Shown: positions 22,322-49,165 of the stretch, one piece after another | Layout of the letters: the number at the start of each line of letters is the position of its first letter | How positions within the stretch are numbered: position 1 is the first letter of the stretch | Source: Zhengitettix transpicula | Taxonomy: Eukaryota; Arthropoda; Insecta; Orthoptera; Tetrigidae | DNA length: 64,000 nucleotides | NCBI GenBank assembly: GCA_037074705.1 | Contig: CM073596.1 | Span: 58,866,001 to 58,930,000, forward strand | Reading direction: 5' to 3' | The notes under the pieces: generated by a model | Databases searched by the model: none | The model's input: only the letters and a program-made list of their open reading frames with translations | What the model was told of the DNA's origin: nothing | Made by a program: the position numbers and the translations under genes

Positions 22322-24210
22322 CTGAACTCTGGTTCACTTCTTTATCAGCTGGTATTGTTTGATAAGGTTTTACAGAAGTGCTTTTAAACTATTAACTTAG
22401 TGTTTCTTTTTAAATACCCGTATTTTCAAAGGAATGAAACTGATTATATGAAAATTATAAATTATTTAGTTTTGCCATAAGCAATTAAATTTTTTGTAGT
22501 ATAATTAGAAAATATATTCACATTTGTCAACTTCACAAATTTCCCTTCATTCTTCTGTTGTTGTTATTTGGCTGTCTAAAAATTAATTTATGCTAAAAAA
22601 TTGTCAATAGTCATATTTAAACTATAATTTCTATTCTCTCTGCCCGTCACTTTGTCAACAGACAAGTTTTACTGAATAATCATTTTCAAACTTTTTGAGA
22701 AGAAATATTGTAGAATCTATGATTCACAATGAGTTTGTAAAATGATGTAATAGTATTAAAATTAGTGTAAATGAAGTTTCTACTTTTATTAAAACTGAAC
22801 TGTGATGCAAACAATGTTATTACAGCAGAATTTCTGTCTACCACTATGTATTAGCAGTGTAATTTACCTTTATTGCCTATGAAATATCTATTGTGGTTTC
22901 TAAATTGGTGCCATAAATATATACTGAAACTAAAATAGTTCGCAGAAGAGAGTGATTCTATTGTGAATGCAACTATGTTATCAGAGTAAATTATAATTGT
23001 TATTTATTTCACGATCCCAACTGAAAATTTGATTGTTTAATATATTACACCCATAATATCAGGATTCTTATAGTGAGTTGCAACTGCTATAAAATTATTG
23101 TTTGCAATTTTTGAACAAATGGATTACAGGTTTTGGCGAAAGCATTTTTTTTTATTTCAAAAGCTACAAGTGTTACATTTTTATCTAGAGGTATCTTTAT
23201 TACCTACATTATTTATTTGATCAATAGTATTCCTTTTTATATATAATAAAGTTATTTATTGTAATTCAGTTTTAGCATCAATGTTAATATATCATATATT
23301 TATTTTGTATTTGAATTTATATTGGAAGTTACAGTGTCAAAACACACCAAAGATTTGTATATACTATTTCTTCATAATAAATTATTTATTTTATTTACCA
23401 CAATTTGTATGATTATTTTTATGACAATGTTTTACTACACCTTTTGATACATTAATTTTTTTTAGTATATTTTGCGAAATAGCTTTGTGTGATAAATGAT
23501 AAAAGATTTGACAATACAAACAACTAATAATCCAATATTTATATGAAAATGTTTTGCAATTGAAGTTTGTGAGGTAAGGCAATAATTATTAAGTTGAAAT
23601 AAAAAATGATTAATTAGCACACACATTAACTGAAGAATATTCAATTAGCAAACTTTCGTATCTGGGAAAAATTTAATCATCTTGTGCCTTATTGCTTTTA
23701 GTAACCTATTCAGGATTTTTCTGCAATTGGCTGTACCGTGGAACTCAAAACAAGCCCTGCTAATTTATTCCACCTTCTTGACATGACTAACCATCCAAAT
23801 ATGAATTATGAACATATTTGTGGCCATTACATCAAAATAAATTTGGTTTTCATTCCCTAATAACACCTAAATTAAATTCGTAATCAACAATAGGCACAAT
23901 TTATTACCACATATTCTGTATGGAAAAAAAGCCTTCAGATTTCATGGTCGTAAATATTAATATGGTGGAAACTATTTAAATAATCTGAAGAAAATAAGTC
24001 ACTATGTACTAGTGTTGGTAATTGCATATACCTCATGACAAATAATCTGTATGCAGAAAGATTAGAAGCATCGGAAACACTTTAGTTGGATGCTTTTAAA
24101 GTTAGAATTGACTTACAGACATGGAGGTACATAAATGGTGAGTGAATGATTAATTCACATAGTCTTTGCACTAAATTATTAATGAGGCCATAACAGATAA
24201 TTTTTAATTG
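22322..24210. other. AT-rich stretch between EHD and the first visible SUR exon
   Basis: No exon was recognised. I looked here for hydrophobic exons encoding a SUR TMD0 and found none that combine an open frame with good splice sites. Confidence 0.4.
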
Positions 24211-24219
24211 TCTGCATAA

Positions 24220-24480
24220 GGAAAATGTGACAATGTCAAATTAAAGAACACATTTGGATAGGAAAGAGAGGCAGCTTAGTTGACTTACCTGAAATCAACA
24301 GTTGGAAAAGTCAGGGAGAGCATAAAATAAAATGGTGTATTACATGAAATTGAAGCTTCGAGTATCATCTCGGGACAGAAGGATGTTATTTAAATTGTCC
24401 AGTATGTTCTTCTGTCCCAAGTGACTATGCCGAGTTTCAATTTCAGGTAATCATCCACTATCTCTCTTTCAATACTTTCC
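24220..24480. repeat. Hairpin element, degenerate relative of the 24.5-kb palindrome
   Basis: A left arm with GAAAGAGAGGCAGC and GACTTACCTGAAATC faces a right arm with GAGTTTCAATTTCAGGTAATC and CTCTCTTTCAATACTTTCC. The inner arms GGGACAGAAG and CTTCTGTCCC pair. The plus strand carries TTTCAATTTCAG|GTAATC (AG at 24445-24446). Confidence 0.5.
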
Positions 24481-24531
24481 ACATATTATATGTATATATA
24501 CATATGATATTAGTAAGGATATGACATTGTC

Positions 24532-24843
24532 AAAAATAATTGCAATATTGGTATGGAAAGGAAAGAGAGATAGGTGGTGGCTTACCTGAAAGTAAAGTGT
24601 GGTGTCGCCATGAGGAACTGATGTTTGTTCTTCAAATTTTTGGAGGCTCTCAGCCTCCTTCTTCAGGAGGGAGTGTCCGCAGCCAGTCAGTGCATGGAAT
24701 GGTGTAACACTCCCTCCTGAAGAAGGAGGCTGAGAGCCTCCGAAAATTTGAAGAACAACCTTCAGTTTCTCATGGCGACACCACACTTCACTTTCAGGTA
24801 AGCCACAACCTATCTCTCTATCCTTTCCATAGCAATATTGAAA

Positions 24844-24850
<7 letters not shown>
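24532..24850. repeat. Long near-perfect palindrome with hammerhead-like core
   Basis: Two arms of about 150 bases are almost exact reverse complements, around a loop near 24676-24708. The right arm on the plus strand reads CTGAAGA (24717-24723), one A, GGAGGC-TGAGA-GCCTCC, GAAA (24742-24745). The left arm (minus strand) keeps CTGAAGA and the stem but has AAAA in place of GAAA. The outer part of the right arm reads CACTTCACTTTCAG|GTAAGC (AG at 24796-24797). It is immediately followed by a TA microsatellite. Confidence 0.75.

Positions 24851-24890
<40 letters not shown>
24849..24890. repeat. (TA)n microsatellite
   Basis: This is an uninterrupted TA dinucleotide tract abutting the palindrome. 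Confidence 0.9.
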
Positions 24891-24892
<2 letters not shown>

Positions 24893-25071
24893 GGTATTTT
24901 GCATGTTTTTCTGAGCCAAGAATTAAGGATCCAAAAAGGATTTTGCTTTATAGGTGTATCAAAGAAAAGTTTTTAAATTTTTATGATCTAAAATAATAGT
25001 GGATTGTGAATTTAAATTTTTTTATGGCAGTTGATATTTGTTAAGCAGAAAGTACTACTTTTAATTTACAG

Positions 25072-40337
<15,266 letters not shown>

Positions 40338-41085
40338 TGGACACACTATAAAAATTTTAATAACTTCATAATTTATTGACTAATGATTTGTGTTATGTAA
40401 GTCACTGGATGTTTGCGTCCTTGTACAAATTTGTATGTGTTTTTATTATTTTAAACATTGTGATCATAAGTATATGTAAATATATTTTTATTTATAAATC
40501 TTTTATGACATGCAGCAGTCTGTTTTTAATAAAAAAATTATATATATCTGTAAACCTTTGCAATTATTTCAGTAATAATGACATGTCTGATGTCAATTTT
40601 AGCCAAGTTATATCAGAGTTGTTTGCCGTTCTCAAAGTTTATCTATCACTCCTCCACCTTTCATCCTTTACCTAGATCTAATGTCGCTCTTTAACAGGCT
40701 GATTTTAGACAATGGAAAAGCTGAATAGTGTTATTCCTATATCAGTTACTTGTTTCTCATTTACCCATTATTTTTTCAGTAATTTAAGTATGTTTGAGTG
40801 GAACATGAATTCCATTACACAGAAGAGAAAATGGAATAGCTTCAGAAAACTTTGAACATAAAATACTTATATGGTAAAAAATGTAACAGTATTGAGTCAT
40901 CAAAGTAACGATAAATATTTAATGAAATTTTCAAACCTTCCAACCATTCTATTTTAATGGTTTCAAGGGATCACTAAGTTCCAAAATTGTTGATCATATG
41001 AAAGAAGCTGTATGAATTTAAAGAGTTCTCAATTTCCAAGTTTTAGTTTTAGAAATATGTGGAATACATTAGAGAAAACCTCCCC
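40338..41085 (+). other. SUR 3' untranslated region and downstream spacer
   Basis: An AATAAA hexamer at 40528-40533 probably directs polyadenylation. Beyond it no gene is recognised before the LINE remnant. Confidence 0.45.
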
Positions 41086-41089
41086 AAGG

Positions 41090-41482
41090 ACTACCGCTTT
41101 ACTGCGGTGGGGAGGTTTGCATGCTCCACTGACCCTGAGAACTATGCTGGCGGGAGCTCAAGCTCCTGGTAGGGCCACCCAAGCCAGGCAGGTCAAAGGA
41201 AAGGAGACAGACTAAGAGTAGTTCACCGGTCCTCAAAGTTTGGGGTTGGGTGTTTGGCCAGCTCCTCATCACCCGTAAAAAACATAAACTGCTAAACGTT
41301 CCACTAAGAAGCCTCGGAGAGATAGGATTTATACAAGGAAACAGACCCAGCAAGGACAACGGAAATTGACTCAAAGGCATCAAGCAGATGAAAGTTAAGA
41401 ACTGGATTGAAGTTGTACAAGATAGAAAGAAATGGAGAGCAGTAGTGGAACAGGCCAAAACATTCAATAAAGGAACGCTGTA
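41090..41482 (+). pseudogene. LINE remnant (3' end of ORF2)
   Basis: The last frame reads NWIEVVQDRKKWRAVVEQAK, TFNKGTL and a stop (41480-41482). This is the familiar C-terminus of non-LTR ORF2 proteins (QDR..WR..V..A). The upstream part has GAGCTCAAGCTCCTGGTAGG and GCCACCCAAGCCAGGCAGG, a phrase I associate with LINE flanks. The reading frame is broken. Confidence 0.5.
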
Positions 41483-41538
41483 GCACCTTATGAACAACAA
41501 CATTAAAGAAAAACAGACATAGTGAAATTTTTAATGTT

Positions 41539-41544
41539 TTTATT
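41539..41544 (-). terminator. Candidate poly(A) signal of the glycine-rich gene
   Basis: AATAAA on the minus strand lies about 190 bases after the stop codon of the glycine-rich protein. Confidence 0.5.
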
Positions 41545-41730
41545 TAGTTTACTTTTGAAATACACACATTTGTAATGGGGTCACAGAATGAAAGATTTTT
41601 GGATGGATTTAATGAAATGGAAATTTGACTTATGACAGGAAAGTAAGCGAAGTATAGCTTATGGATGGTACTGTTCGACGGAAACAATTGAAGCTGTGAA
41701 AGGAAGCATCAAGTTGGTGTTCGTTTCCTC

Positions 41731-43752
41731 TTAACCGTGGTAGCCTCCAATGGAGCCGTAGCCGATTCCGCGGGACAGACCGTAGCCTCCATAACCTCCA
41801 CCGAGTCCGCCGTAGCCTCCCAGACCTCCACGGAGACCGTAGCCGCCATATCCTCCAAGACCACCGTAGCTACCGAGACCATATCCGCCTCCAAGACCGT
41901 AGCCGCCATATCCGCCTCCAAGACCACCATATCCGCCTCCAAGACCGCTATATCCGATTCCACGGGACAGACCGTAGCCTCCATAACCACCACCAAGTCC
42001 TCCGTAGCCCAGTCCTCCATAGCCTCCTCCTAGTCCACCGTAGCCCAGGCCGCCTCCATAGCCACCTCCATAGCCGCCATAGCCGAGACCCAAGACACCA
42101 CGCTTCTCAGTGGTCTTCTTGTCGTCTTCTTCGGCGGCGAAGCAAACTGCGGCCAAACCGAGCACAAGGACAATGGACTGAAACAATCAAAGACGACATA
42201 TCTTTTAGTTCATGTCACAAAATCAGACGCATTGAAACTATTTTCACTCACTATAACTTTCAGCTAAATCAGTATATTACTCTGTGTTTGGTTTTCGTGT
42301 TAGTTGGAAAAACAAACTTGTTCCATTACTTTGTGAAATATGAATCAGCTGCAGAAACTTATACTTCCACATACTTGCATGTATGAATTAAAATTATTTA
42401 GAGGTTATTTTCTTAATGCTATATTGACAAATGTAACTAATAGTGGACTAAACGGCATTTGTTTGATTGACGGTTATTTGCAGGTTTAAGCGTCTTAAAA
42501 TTCAGCCAAACGTATAATTGCCCACTGAAAGTCAAATTTGCAAAAATCTACATAACTGGACAAAACTAAAAATATTTTTAAAATAATGTTGCCAAGAAAT
42601 TTAGTTGTATTTATCTCAATTTGGTAATCTAGCGTCTCATTGCCACAATTATCAGAAATATGTGAACAGTTTTTTTTTAATAAAACATTCACAGGTAAAA
42701 CCAACTACGGTTCCCAGTAAAAAAAAAATACCAATTTTCTGACAATGAAAAATACAATTAGATCACAACTTTTGTTGCGTCGTAACCGAAATTGCCCATA
42801 AAAATACTTTTTTAATTTTGAACACTGTAGTAGTAGTAGTAAGATTAAGAAAAATTTGTGTTTGAGTGTGGATCCCGGATGTATGAAAGCGAAACCCGGA
42901 ACGTTGTGAGTACCAAAGAATGTTTAAGTTATGATGACGACAAAAACAATATATTTGAAATGAGAAAATTGAATAAGAAAAATGTAGAACTGTGCAGAGA
43001 CACACGGAAGAACGGTAAATTGGAAAGCTGTGAGTTGTATAAGATACTGAGATCAAAATGAAAAAGGTATACACTAGGCAGTTACATGCAAAAGGGAAGA
43101 TTCTTATATTAATCGTTTCATAATAATAAAAACCTGACGGCATTTCTCCTGATCTATAAAACTTTTCCAGTAGATTTTGCTACATTTTGATTTGCAGTAC
43201 AGAACTCGTCACTTCTTCAAACTAGAAACGGCATCAAGATAAATTATATTGTAACTTAAATGATCTATATATTTTTTGGAATTTTTCTGATAACGACTAT
43301 ATTTTAATAACTGAAGTATTAATTTTTTTTCCCATCCCAATTGCGCCTGTGACGGTTACAACTGTTTGAACAGTCACGTCATGCTGGTTGCATACATTGT
43401 GAGGGCACACGTAACGATAAAAATCCCGGTTTTTTGCATCGTGTGCTATTTTATTATGTGACAGTACTGACAACTTTCAATAAATTTAATTACCCGTTTT
43501 CCCCTAATATTCGACCGATTGACTGTGCATTCTATTACATTTTTTTAATATTAAAAGCGGCAATATTCATTTCTAGGAAGGAAGAACGTTCTACATGAGA
43601 AACTCAAAACGCAACATTTCCTAAGATGAAGTATTTTGAAAAGTTACCAGTACGAAAAAATCTAATTACAATTGAATATCTGTATAGGATACACAATATA
43701 TTTGAATACTGAATACTGGAACTAGGAGTGGAGCACTTACCAGGACCTTCAT
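41731..43752 (-). CDS. Secreted glycine-rich GYGG-repeat (cuticle-type) protein, two exons
   Basis: Exon 1 (43741-43752) encodes MKVL. It is followed by donor GTAAGT (43735-43740), a long intron, acceptor ...GATTGTTTCAG, and exon 2 (42177-41731) beginning SIVLVLG. The 152-residue product has a signal peptide MKVLSIVLVLGLAAVCFA (1-18), a charged segment AEEDDKKTTEKRG, then GYGG, GLGGGYGG and GYGLSRGIGYG repeats to the stop TAA at 41731. A phase-0 intron after about four codons is the hallmark of many arthropod cuticular protein genes. Similar proteins are assigned to cuticle or sometimes to antimicrobial peptides; the exact role is unknown. A KR site may allow propeptide processing. GC content is far above the surroundings because of Gly codons. 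Confidence 0.85.
42181..43734 (-). other. Intron of the glycine-rich gene
   Basis: This is AT-rich non-coding sequence between the two exons. A GTA/TAG trinucleotide run lies at about 42827-42841. A GATCCCGG and CGAAACCCGGAACGTTGTG block near 42870-42906 resembles a decayed PLE-type core. Confidence 0.6.
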
Positions 43753-43786
43753 GGCTTACTGAGTGCTGCTGTGATGTTTCAGTGAG

Positions 43787-43823
43787 AACTGATGCTCCGA
43801 GATTCTGGGTGCCGCTATTTATA
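43787..43823 (-). promoter_or_regulatory. TATA box and initiator of the glycine-rich gene
   Basis: On the minus strand TATAAATAG (43823-43815) is followed about 33 bases later by TCAGTT (43792-43787), the arthropod Inr consensus. The ATG comes about 38 bases after the predicted start site. The spacing is ideal for TATA-directed transcription of a strongly expressed stage-specific gene. Confidence 0.75.
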
Positions 43824-43829
43824 CTGAAC

Positions 43830-44425
43830 ACCCTTCTAAGCACCGGTGAAAGGTAGCCAGCCGTTCCACTCCGCTCCGGACAACTTCTTCGAGGCGAAAT
43901 TGAACACCGATTGTGTAACGCACAAGGGCGGGGGCCCTTACCTCCCGAAATGCGCGCGGTTATGGCTTTTTAACAATTAGCGAAGGAAGCTAATAAATTA
44001 CAGGATATCGACAAATTGCAGCTGTTATCGTAAATTCGGCAACCATAATCCTCGTTTATATTTTGACTTGGATTTATTTCCATTTTTACCTATTTAATGA
44101 TCTAGCAGCAGTCCTTACAGTATTAAATTATCTAAAAGTCTTATAACTAGATTTACAGAAACTCGAACTATCAGATTTATTTTAAAGTTAATTTATTCCT
44201 TGAAATTCTAAGTAACTATAAGACGTATTGAAACTTGTTTTAAATACGGAAATCCTGATTTTTATAGATGCAAAAATGGAATATTATTATTATCACTGTC
44301 TCTCCAGCCAATTGACCTACAAGAACGGTCGACAGGCTGTTTGTAATCTTCCATGACAACATTCTGGAATTTGGAGGAGTTGCATCGTGGTCAGCAACCT
44401 TTAAGAAAATATGGATTATGCACCA
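43830..44425. other. Upstream region of the glycine-rich gene, no gene recognised
   Basis: It is GC-richer near 43850-43960, then AT-rich. No repeats or coding motifs were identified. Confidence 0.4.
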
Positions 44426-44429
44426 ATTG

Positions 44430-44520
44430 AATAACGTTAAGGTCCTTGTTGCTTTCGTCAGGTGATGAAAAATCTTAGCAGCACCTACCAGGTGATACAA
44501 AAGCTTAACGATAAGGGGTC
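44430..44520 (-). repeat. Fragment of the PLE-type hammerhead-like repeat
   Basis: The minus strand reads CTGACGAAAGCAACAAGGAC followed by CTTAACGTT. The CTGACGA box and the start of the stem are kept, but the GAAA box is lost. Confidence 0.4.
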
Positions 44521-44682
44521 ACATATTATCAGTTTCTACATCAATTTAAACGGGGTTGGATTTATTATAAAAAAAATTTCCGATGTAATTCTTGAATACT
44601 ACATGGCGTCTTAGATCAAAGGAACGTTTGGAATTAATAATAACTTAATAATGACATATATATAAATATGTATTCTGACTAT

Positions 44683-45050
44683 TGAGAAAACTAATAAATA
44701 AATAAACATCAGCCAATTTTAAGTCAGGAAAAATAATTTATTAAATTAAAAACGTTTCATTGCTTAATTTGCGACCTCATCAGGTTCAAGTTTTCTTTTA
44801 AAAAATTTTTTTTTGATGGACAAGTACATTCTATGCTGACTGTCGTGGCCGAAATTTTTTTCTGACTTAAAATTATTTATTTATTTATTAATAATGAATT
44901 GTCTGGAGACCACAGAAGTGTGGGGTGTGATTTAGGATATATATATATTATTTAATACGGGCCTTAATGACCTTATAGTTTGTCCTATGTAGCAGGAATT
45001 ACAACCAGACAGTTTTTGTAAGTCGCACAATGCTTGTTATATATGCCAAC
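44683..45050 (-). mobile_element. Second PLE remnant: GIY-YIG fragment plus terminal repeat with hammerhead-like core
   Basis: On the minus strand from about 45025 the frame reads LQKLSGCNSCYIGQTIRSLR, the GIY-YIG lead-in. Downstream in the same sense lies a repeat with inverted ends (CTGACTTAAAATT...AATTTTAAGTCAG). It contains CTGATGA (44783-44777), GGTCGC...GCAAT and GAAACGTT (GAAA at 44758-44755). The order coding end, then core, then terminus equals that of the element at 792-1530, although the sequences differ. Confidence 0.6.
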
Positions 45051-45289
45051 TGAGCCCATGCAGTTATTGACCGAGAAGGTAAGCTTGCTGGATTGGTAAA
45101 TGATAAATATTTGATCATATTTTCAGACTTGGAAGAATTTTTGAAGTGAAAATTTGTAATATTAGGAGAACGAGAAAAATTTTCGATTGAGGATGTAGAG
45201 CGTGAGAAGTTGTAGGGTATTGGATTTTATTTAATCATCTTACTCATGTGTTTATTAATAAAATTTAAAGGGTAATACTTAAAAAATTT

Positions 45290-45530
45290 CAATCACAGAG
45301 GTCACGCGTTCGAATCCTGACACGGACATGGATGTTTGTAGTCGTCATGGGCAGAAAAACTGCTGAAGTTGTATCGTTACGCCGAACTACGTCGTGCCAC
45401 TCGAAAAAAAAAGTCTGGAATGATGACAGTTGTCCTTTCAACGGGCTGTAGCTTCAAAAAAAAGAGAGAGAGAGAGGTAGGGAGGGAGAGGGGGAGAGAG
45501 GGGGAGAGAGGGGAGAGAGAGAGAATAAAA
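45290..45530 (+). repeat. SINE-like fragment with B-box phrase and GA tract
   Basis: GGTCACGCGTTCGAATCCTG near 45300 is a good Pol III B box (GTTCGAATCC), as in the T arm of tRNA-derived SINEs. About 120 bases follow, ending in an A-rich run. The AGAG/GGGAGA microsatellite at 45466-45525 follows. No acceptor or anticodon stem is present. Confidence 0.45.
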
Positions 45531-45987
45531 AATTAAAATATGACGGAGATTATTTCAGGTTGTGTGGATGAAATTTGGAGTCACAAAGTGATTTGTTTAT
45601 AGGCTACTAACGATTTTTATATTTTCAATAACGAAAAATTTATTGTGATTTTAAACAAGTGATTTGCATATTAGATAACTGGTGTTATATAATTTATTTT
45701 GACACGTCAAAAGTCTATTTAATAAAATATTGCACTCTGATAGAGAGATGAAAATTCCGTTTCGGGTCCTGGTTTTAATTTTACTATCGAAACAACTTTT
45801 TTTTCTAGCCTAATTACGAGGTTGTTTCCCACAACTAGATGTGACATTTTCCTGAAGCGTTGTTATCTAAATTTCCGTCTAACAACAGCATCTACCTTCT
45901 TACTCATTGTCTCTATTTTCCACGTGCTTCTGAAATACATCCTAACGCAATCAGGTAATACAGAATATAATTAGTCAACAACAAAAT

Positions 45988-46367
45988 GGGCATACGGTAA
46001 GAGTTGTCCGCTGTTCCTATTGGAATAGTCGGCCAGCTGCCTCCTAAATTGGTCAAGGCACGGCGAGGGGGAAAGCTGCGACCCCACAGCTAATCCCCTC
46101 TCTCCCGTCATCCAGGGAAGGGCGTGGGATAAGTACCCAATGCCCGGCCTACCTGATGCAGGTTTTTCTAGTGTTTTCCCTGCATCACTTTTAGGCGAAT
46201 TGCCGGGTAGGATCCTTAAACCATAGCCCGGGGGCCTCTAGTTAACCCTTGGCTACCTTCCTCTACCCTTCCGCATCCCCCTTTCAAATCCCTTTCCTAT
46301 GTTACAAGAGGGGAGTTGCCACTATGTGGATTACCCTATACATAGCCTGGCGACACCTCAAAAAAAA
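45988..46367 (+). mobile_element. 540-bp repeat, copy 2 (5' truncated)
   Basis: It starts inside the family body at GGGCATACGGTAAGAG and ends GCCTGGCGACACCTC plus an A run. 5' truncation with an intact A-tailed 3' end is typical of target-primed retrotransposition. Confidence 0.65.
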
Positions 46368-46512
46368 TACAATTATTACTTGTTAAGAACATTTAGGTAA
46401 CAAATTTTATAGTAACTTAGTTTATCAAGTATATTTCATATCAAACTTGAGTCATTTAATGTGTTAATACTTTGTTTTTCCATAATGTTGTTAATAAAAT
46501 CCGTTGCCATAA

Positions 46513-46600
46513 TTTGTCATCTTTTGTTATATCGGCCAGACCGAACGAACTTTGTTAACTATAATAAAGGAACATAAAATGAAGTATAAAACATTCTCCA
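46513..46600 (+). pseudogene. Third PLE GIY-YIG fragment
   Basis: The frame FVIFCYIGQTERTLLTIIKE, then HK, carries the YIGQT.R.L......EH pattern of the GIY-YIG domain. It is a short stand-alone fragment about 110 bases before the next 540-bp repeat. Confidence 0.5.
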
Positions 46601-46710
46601 ATTACAAAACATTGTTTGGATCTTAATCATTCTTTTAATTTTTTTAATACCATTATTATAGATAAGGAAACTAGTTTTAATAAAAGGTTAGCGATATATC
46701 CCAATCCAGA

Positions 46711-47260
46711 CCTGCGGGAGAATTCTCTCGCAGGTAACCTCGCAGGGCTATTCTCTCGCAGGCAGAACCTTTTAGGAGAGATACGAAGGGGCTACCTTTG
46801 GGGATGCCTTTTCCTCTCCGTTTTTGAAGTAAGGTTCCCACAAGCCGAGGCACCTCGGCCTGTTCTGAGAGGTGTATGTTCCGGGGTCACAGACCTTGGG
46901 CATACGGTAAGAGTTGTCCGCTTTTCCCATTGGAATAGTCGGCCAGCTGCCTCTTAAACTGGCCGAGGCTCGGAGAAGGGAATGCTGCGTCCCCACAGCA
47001 AACTCCTCTCCCGCTATCGGAAGGGCGTGGGACAAGTACCCAATGCCCGACCTACCGGATGCAGGTTTTTCTAGGGGTTTCCCTGCATTTATTTAGGCGA
47101 ATGCCGGGTAGGATCCTTAAAATATAGCCCGGGGGCCCTAGTTAACCTTTGGCTACCTTCCTCTACCCTTTAACATCCCCCCTTTCAAATCCGTTCCTAT
47201 GCTATTAAAGGGGAGTTGCCCAATGTGGATTACCCTCATGTAGCCTGTTGCCCTAGAAAA
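46711..47260 (+). mobile_element. 540-bp repeat, copy 3 (full length)
   Basis: It starts with two hairpin units (CCTGCGGGAG...CTCGCAGG and CCTCGCAGGG...TCTCGCAGG) and runs through the conserved body to GTAGCCTGTTGCCCTAG and an A-rich end. Confidence 0.7.
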
Positions 47261-49095
47261 AAGAAAGGTTTATCTTAGAAATGTTACCTGAAAATTGTAA
47301 AACCATATTTATAATCTGTGTTAATTTATATATTTTATTCGTATTCTTTGTAAAGTGTTTGTAACTTTGGCTGTATCTCTTCAGACCGGCAGATAGTAAT
47401 TGACAAAGATCACATAACTTGATCGAAACAGAAACCATATATTTTTTTAAAATTTATATTGTTCAAACTTAATTTTCTATTTATTTTTTTCTAAATGACA
47501 AATCAATAAAAACAAACCCCAACATTTAAGTGCCACTGATAATCAGTATTTTAATTCTTAAATAATCCGTAATTTATTTTTCAAAAAATAAAAGTAAGAA
47601 TTATATTAACACACACAAAAAAAAATAACTGCATCCACTTGGACATTAAAATGTAGCAACGGAAGAAATAAAGAAAATCCTCAGTTTCGTTTGACAGCTG
47701 TTGTCAACGATTGCTACTTAAAATTTAGAACCGCATAGTTGGTAACAATTACTCTTCATTTTATCTTTGAATCTCAATGAGCAAATCAACATTTAATTTA
47801 TCTTAACGAACGTACCTTTCACGTGAGCAATCTCTAAGATTTTTCTATCGTAGCCTAATACGAGCAAAAAAAAAAAATCTTATTAAAATCCCAGTATTGA
47901 GTTAATAAGTCACCTGTAATAGTTCCCTAATTTATTTCGGTGTACATCTCAGTGTTTAGATATTCAGCCCCTGATAATACTATGAAATTTGACCTTATCA
48001 CAAACGTGACCTATAAAATAACTACAGAGCCACGTTTCGTGTGCAGTAAGACAAAAAAGAAAAATGGTGCTGCGTATAACAGAAACGTATCGAAATATTA
48101 CACGGTTAGGCTGGGTCCTTGAAAACAGGTGCGCACGTCTGGTAATGGCCATATTTCACCGCTGACATCTTCACCATCCCTCCAGTTTCCATTGCTTAAT
48201 TAACTATCACGTTACAGATTTTCCAGCTTTAATTACCTACCTATATTATTGGAAAGTTCAAGGATGTTGACAGCTTTTCATGTGAGTTTACGGCCGACGG
48301 GATCCAGAATGTTATAAAAATAACATAAAGTAACTCGTTTTTACGGCATTGGTACACAACATTAACTCATTGTAGTAGCATAAATAACAGACACTCGCGG
48401 GGGTTTTTATTTCGTATTCCCAGAAACCTTTGCAATCTGAGATAAAAAAAATTTAGTTCACTTCGTTTCTTTCTGAGGAATTTATTTTTTTTTAAAAAAA
48501 TAATTATGGATCACTTGTCAAATTTAAAGTTGTCTTTGACGTTTACCTGTCACATGGAAGGTTTGTACGTGAGCGGACAATACGAGTATGCAGCTCCGCA
48601 CAACACAAGTATTAACACCAGTGTGGACAATTTATTAAGTTTGCCCCCCACCCCCCCCCCACCCCCCCACCCCCAATATTTTCAAAAGTCTACTCGAAGC
48701 AAGAAACGGTTACGAGGGATACAACGTAAGATCGTATTTGTGAGATATCGGACTATAAATTGTATGATAAAATTATAACGTCGCTGATTTGTTTTCTTCT
48801 TTTTTTTCTAAGCAAAGAAGTTACACTGAAAAGTAAAGGATCGTGTTGCACTTATTTCTGAGCTTCATAGTGTCGGTCTGTGTACGTTAATTGCAGTAGG
48901 TTTTATATTTAATATTAAGTATTTAATTGTACCTAGTCTAAACACGACAGATTTTTATTTAGATGTTGACACCATTCAATAATGGCATCCGCAAAGATTT
49001 GCGTTTAATAATATAATATCACTGAAAACAAATCGATATTATGAAACTCAGCAGTGCCTCGTTGGTTTTATATTCATATCTTTGCCTCGGAAAAA
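47261..49095. other. Gene-free AT-rich stretch
   Basis: No coding motifs. A long C tract with few interruptions lies at about 48644-48674. Confidence 0.4.
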
Positions 49096-49097
49096 CA

Positions 49098-49165
49098 ACA
49101 ACAACAACAGTTTACAGAAACGATGTGAGGTATTTATTTAGTGGTTTTTTTTGGCTTTATAGTTA
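49098..49165 (+). repeat. Fragment of hammerhead-like subfamily 2
   Basis: CAGAAACGATGTGAGGTATT followed by TATTTAGTGG matches the 3' half of subfamily 2 (GCAGAAACGACGTGTGGTAT). The CTGACGA box is missing. Confidence 0.4.

Noticed and set aside
24350..24430. Hammerhead core in the 24.2-kb hairpin
   Set aside because: GGGACAGAAG/CTTCTGTCCC pair, but I found no CTGANGA plus GAAA arrangement around them, so I list only the hairpin.
41737..42033. Ser/Thr/Ala-rich ORF on the plus strand opposite the glycine-rich gene
   Set aside because: It is the antisense shadow of the GYGG repeats. The minus frame has the signal peptide, intron and promoter.
45295..45330. tRNA gene at the GTTCGAATCC phrase
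   Set aside because: No acceptor, D or anticodon stem is present. Only a B-box phrase remains, so it is listed as SINE-like.
46616..46957. ORFs repeated in several places (phrases such as FLSVFELRFPQAEAPRPVLRG)
   Set aside because: They lie inside the 540-bp repeat copies. The same frame is interrupted in different places and appears on both strands, so they reflect repeat sequence and not a gene.
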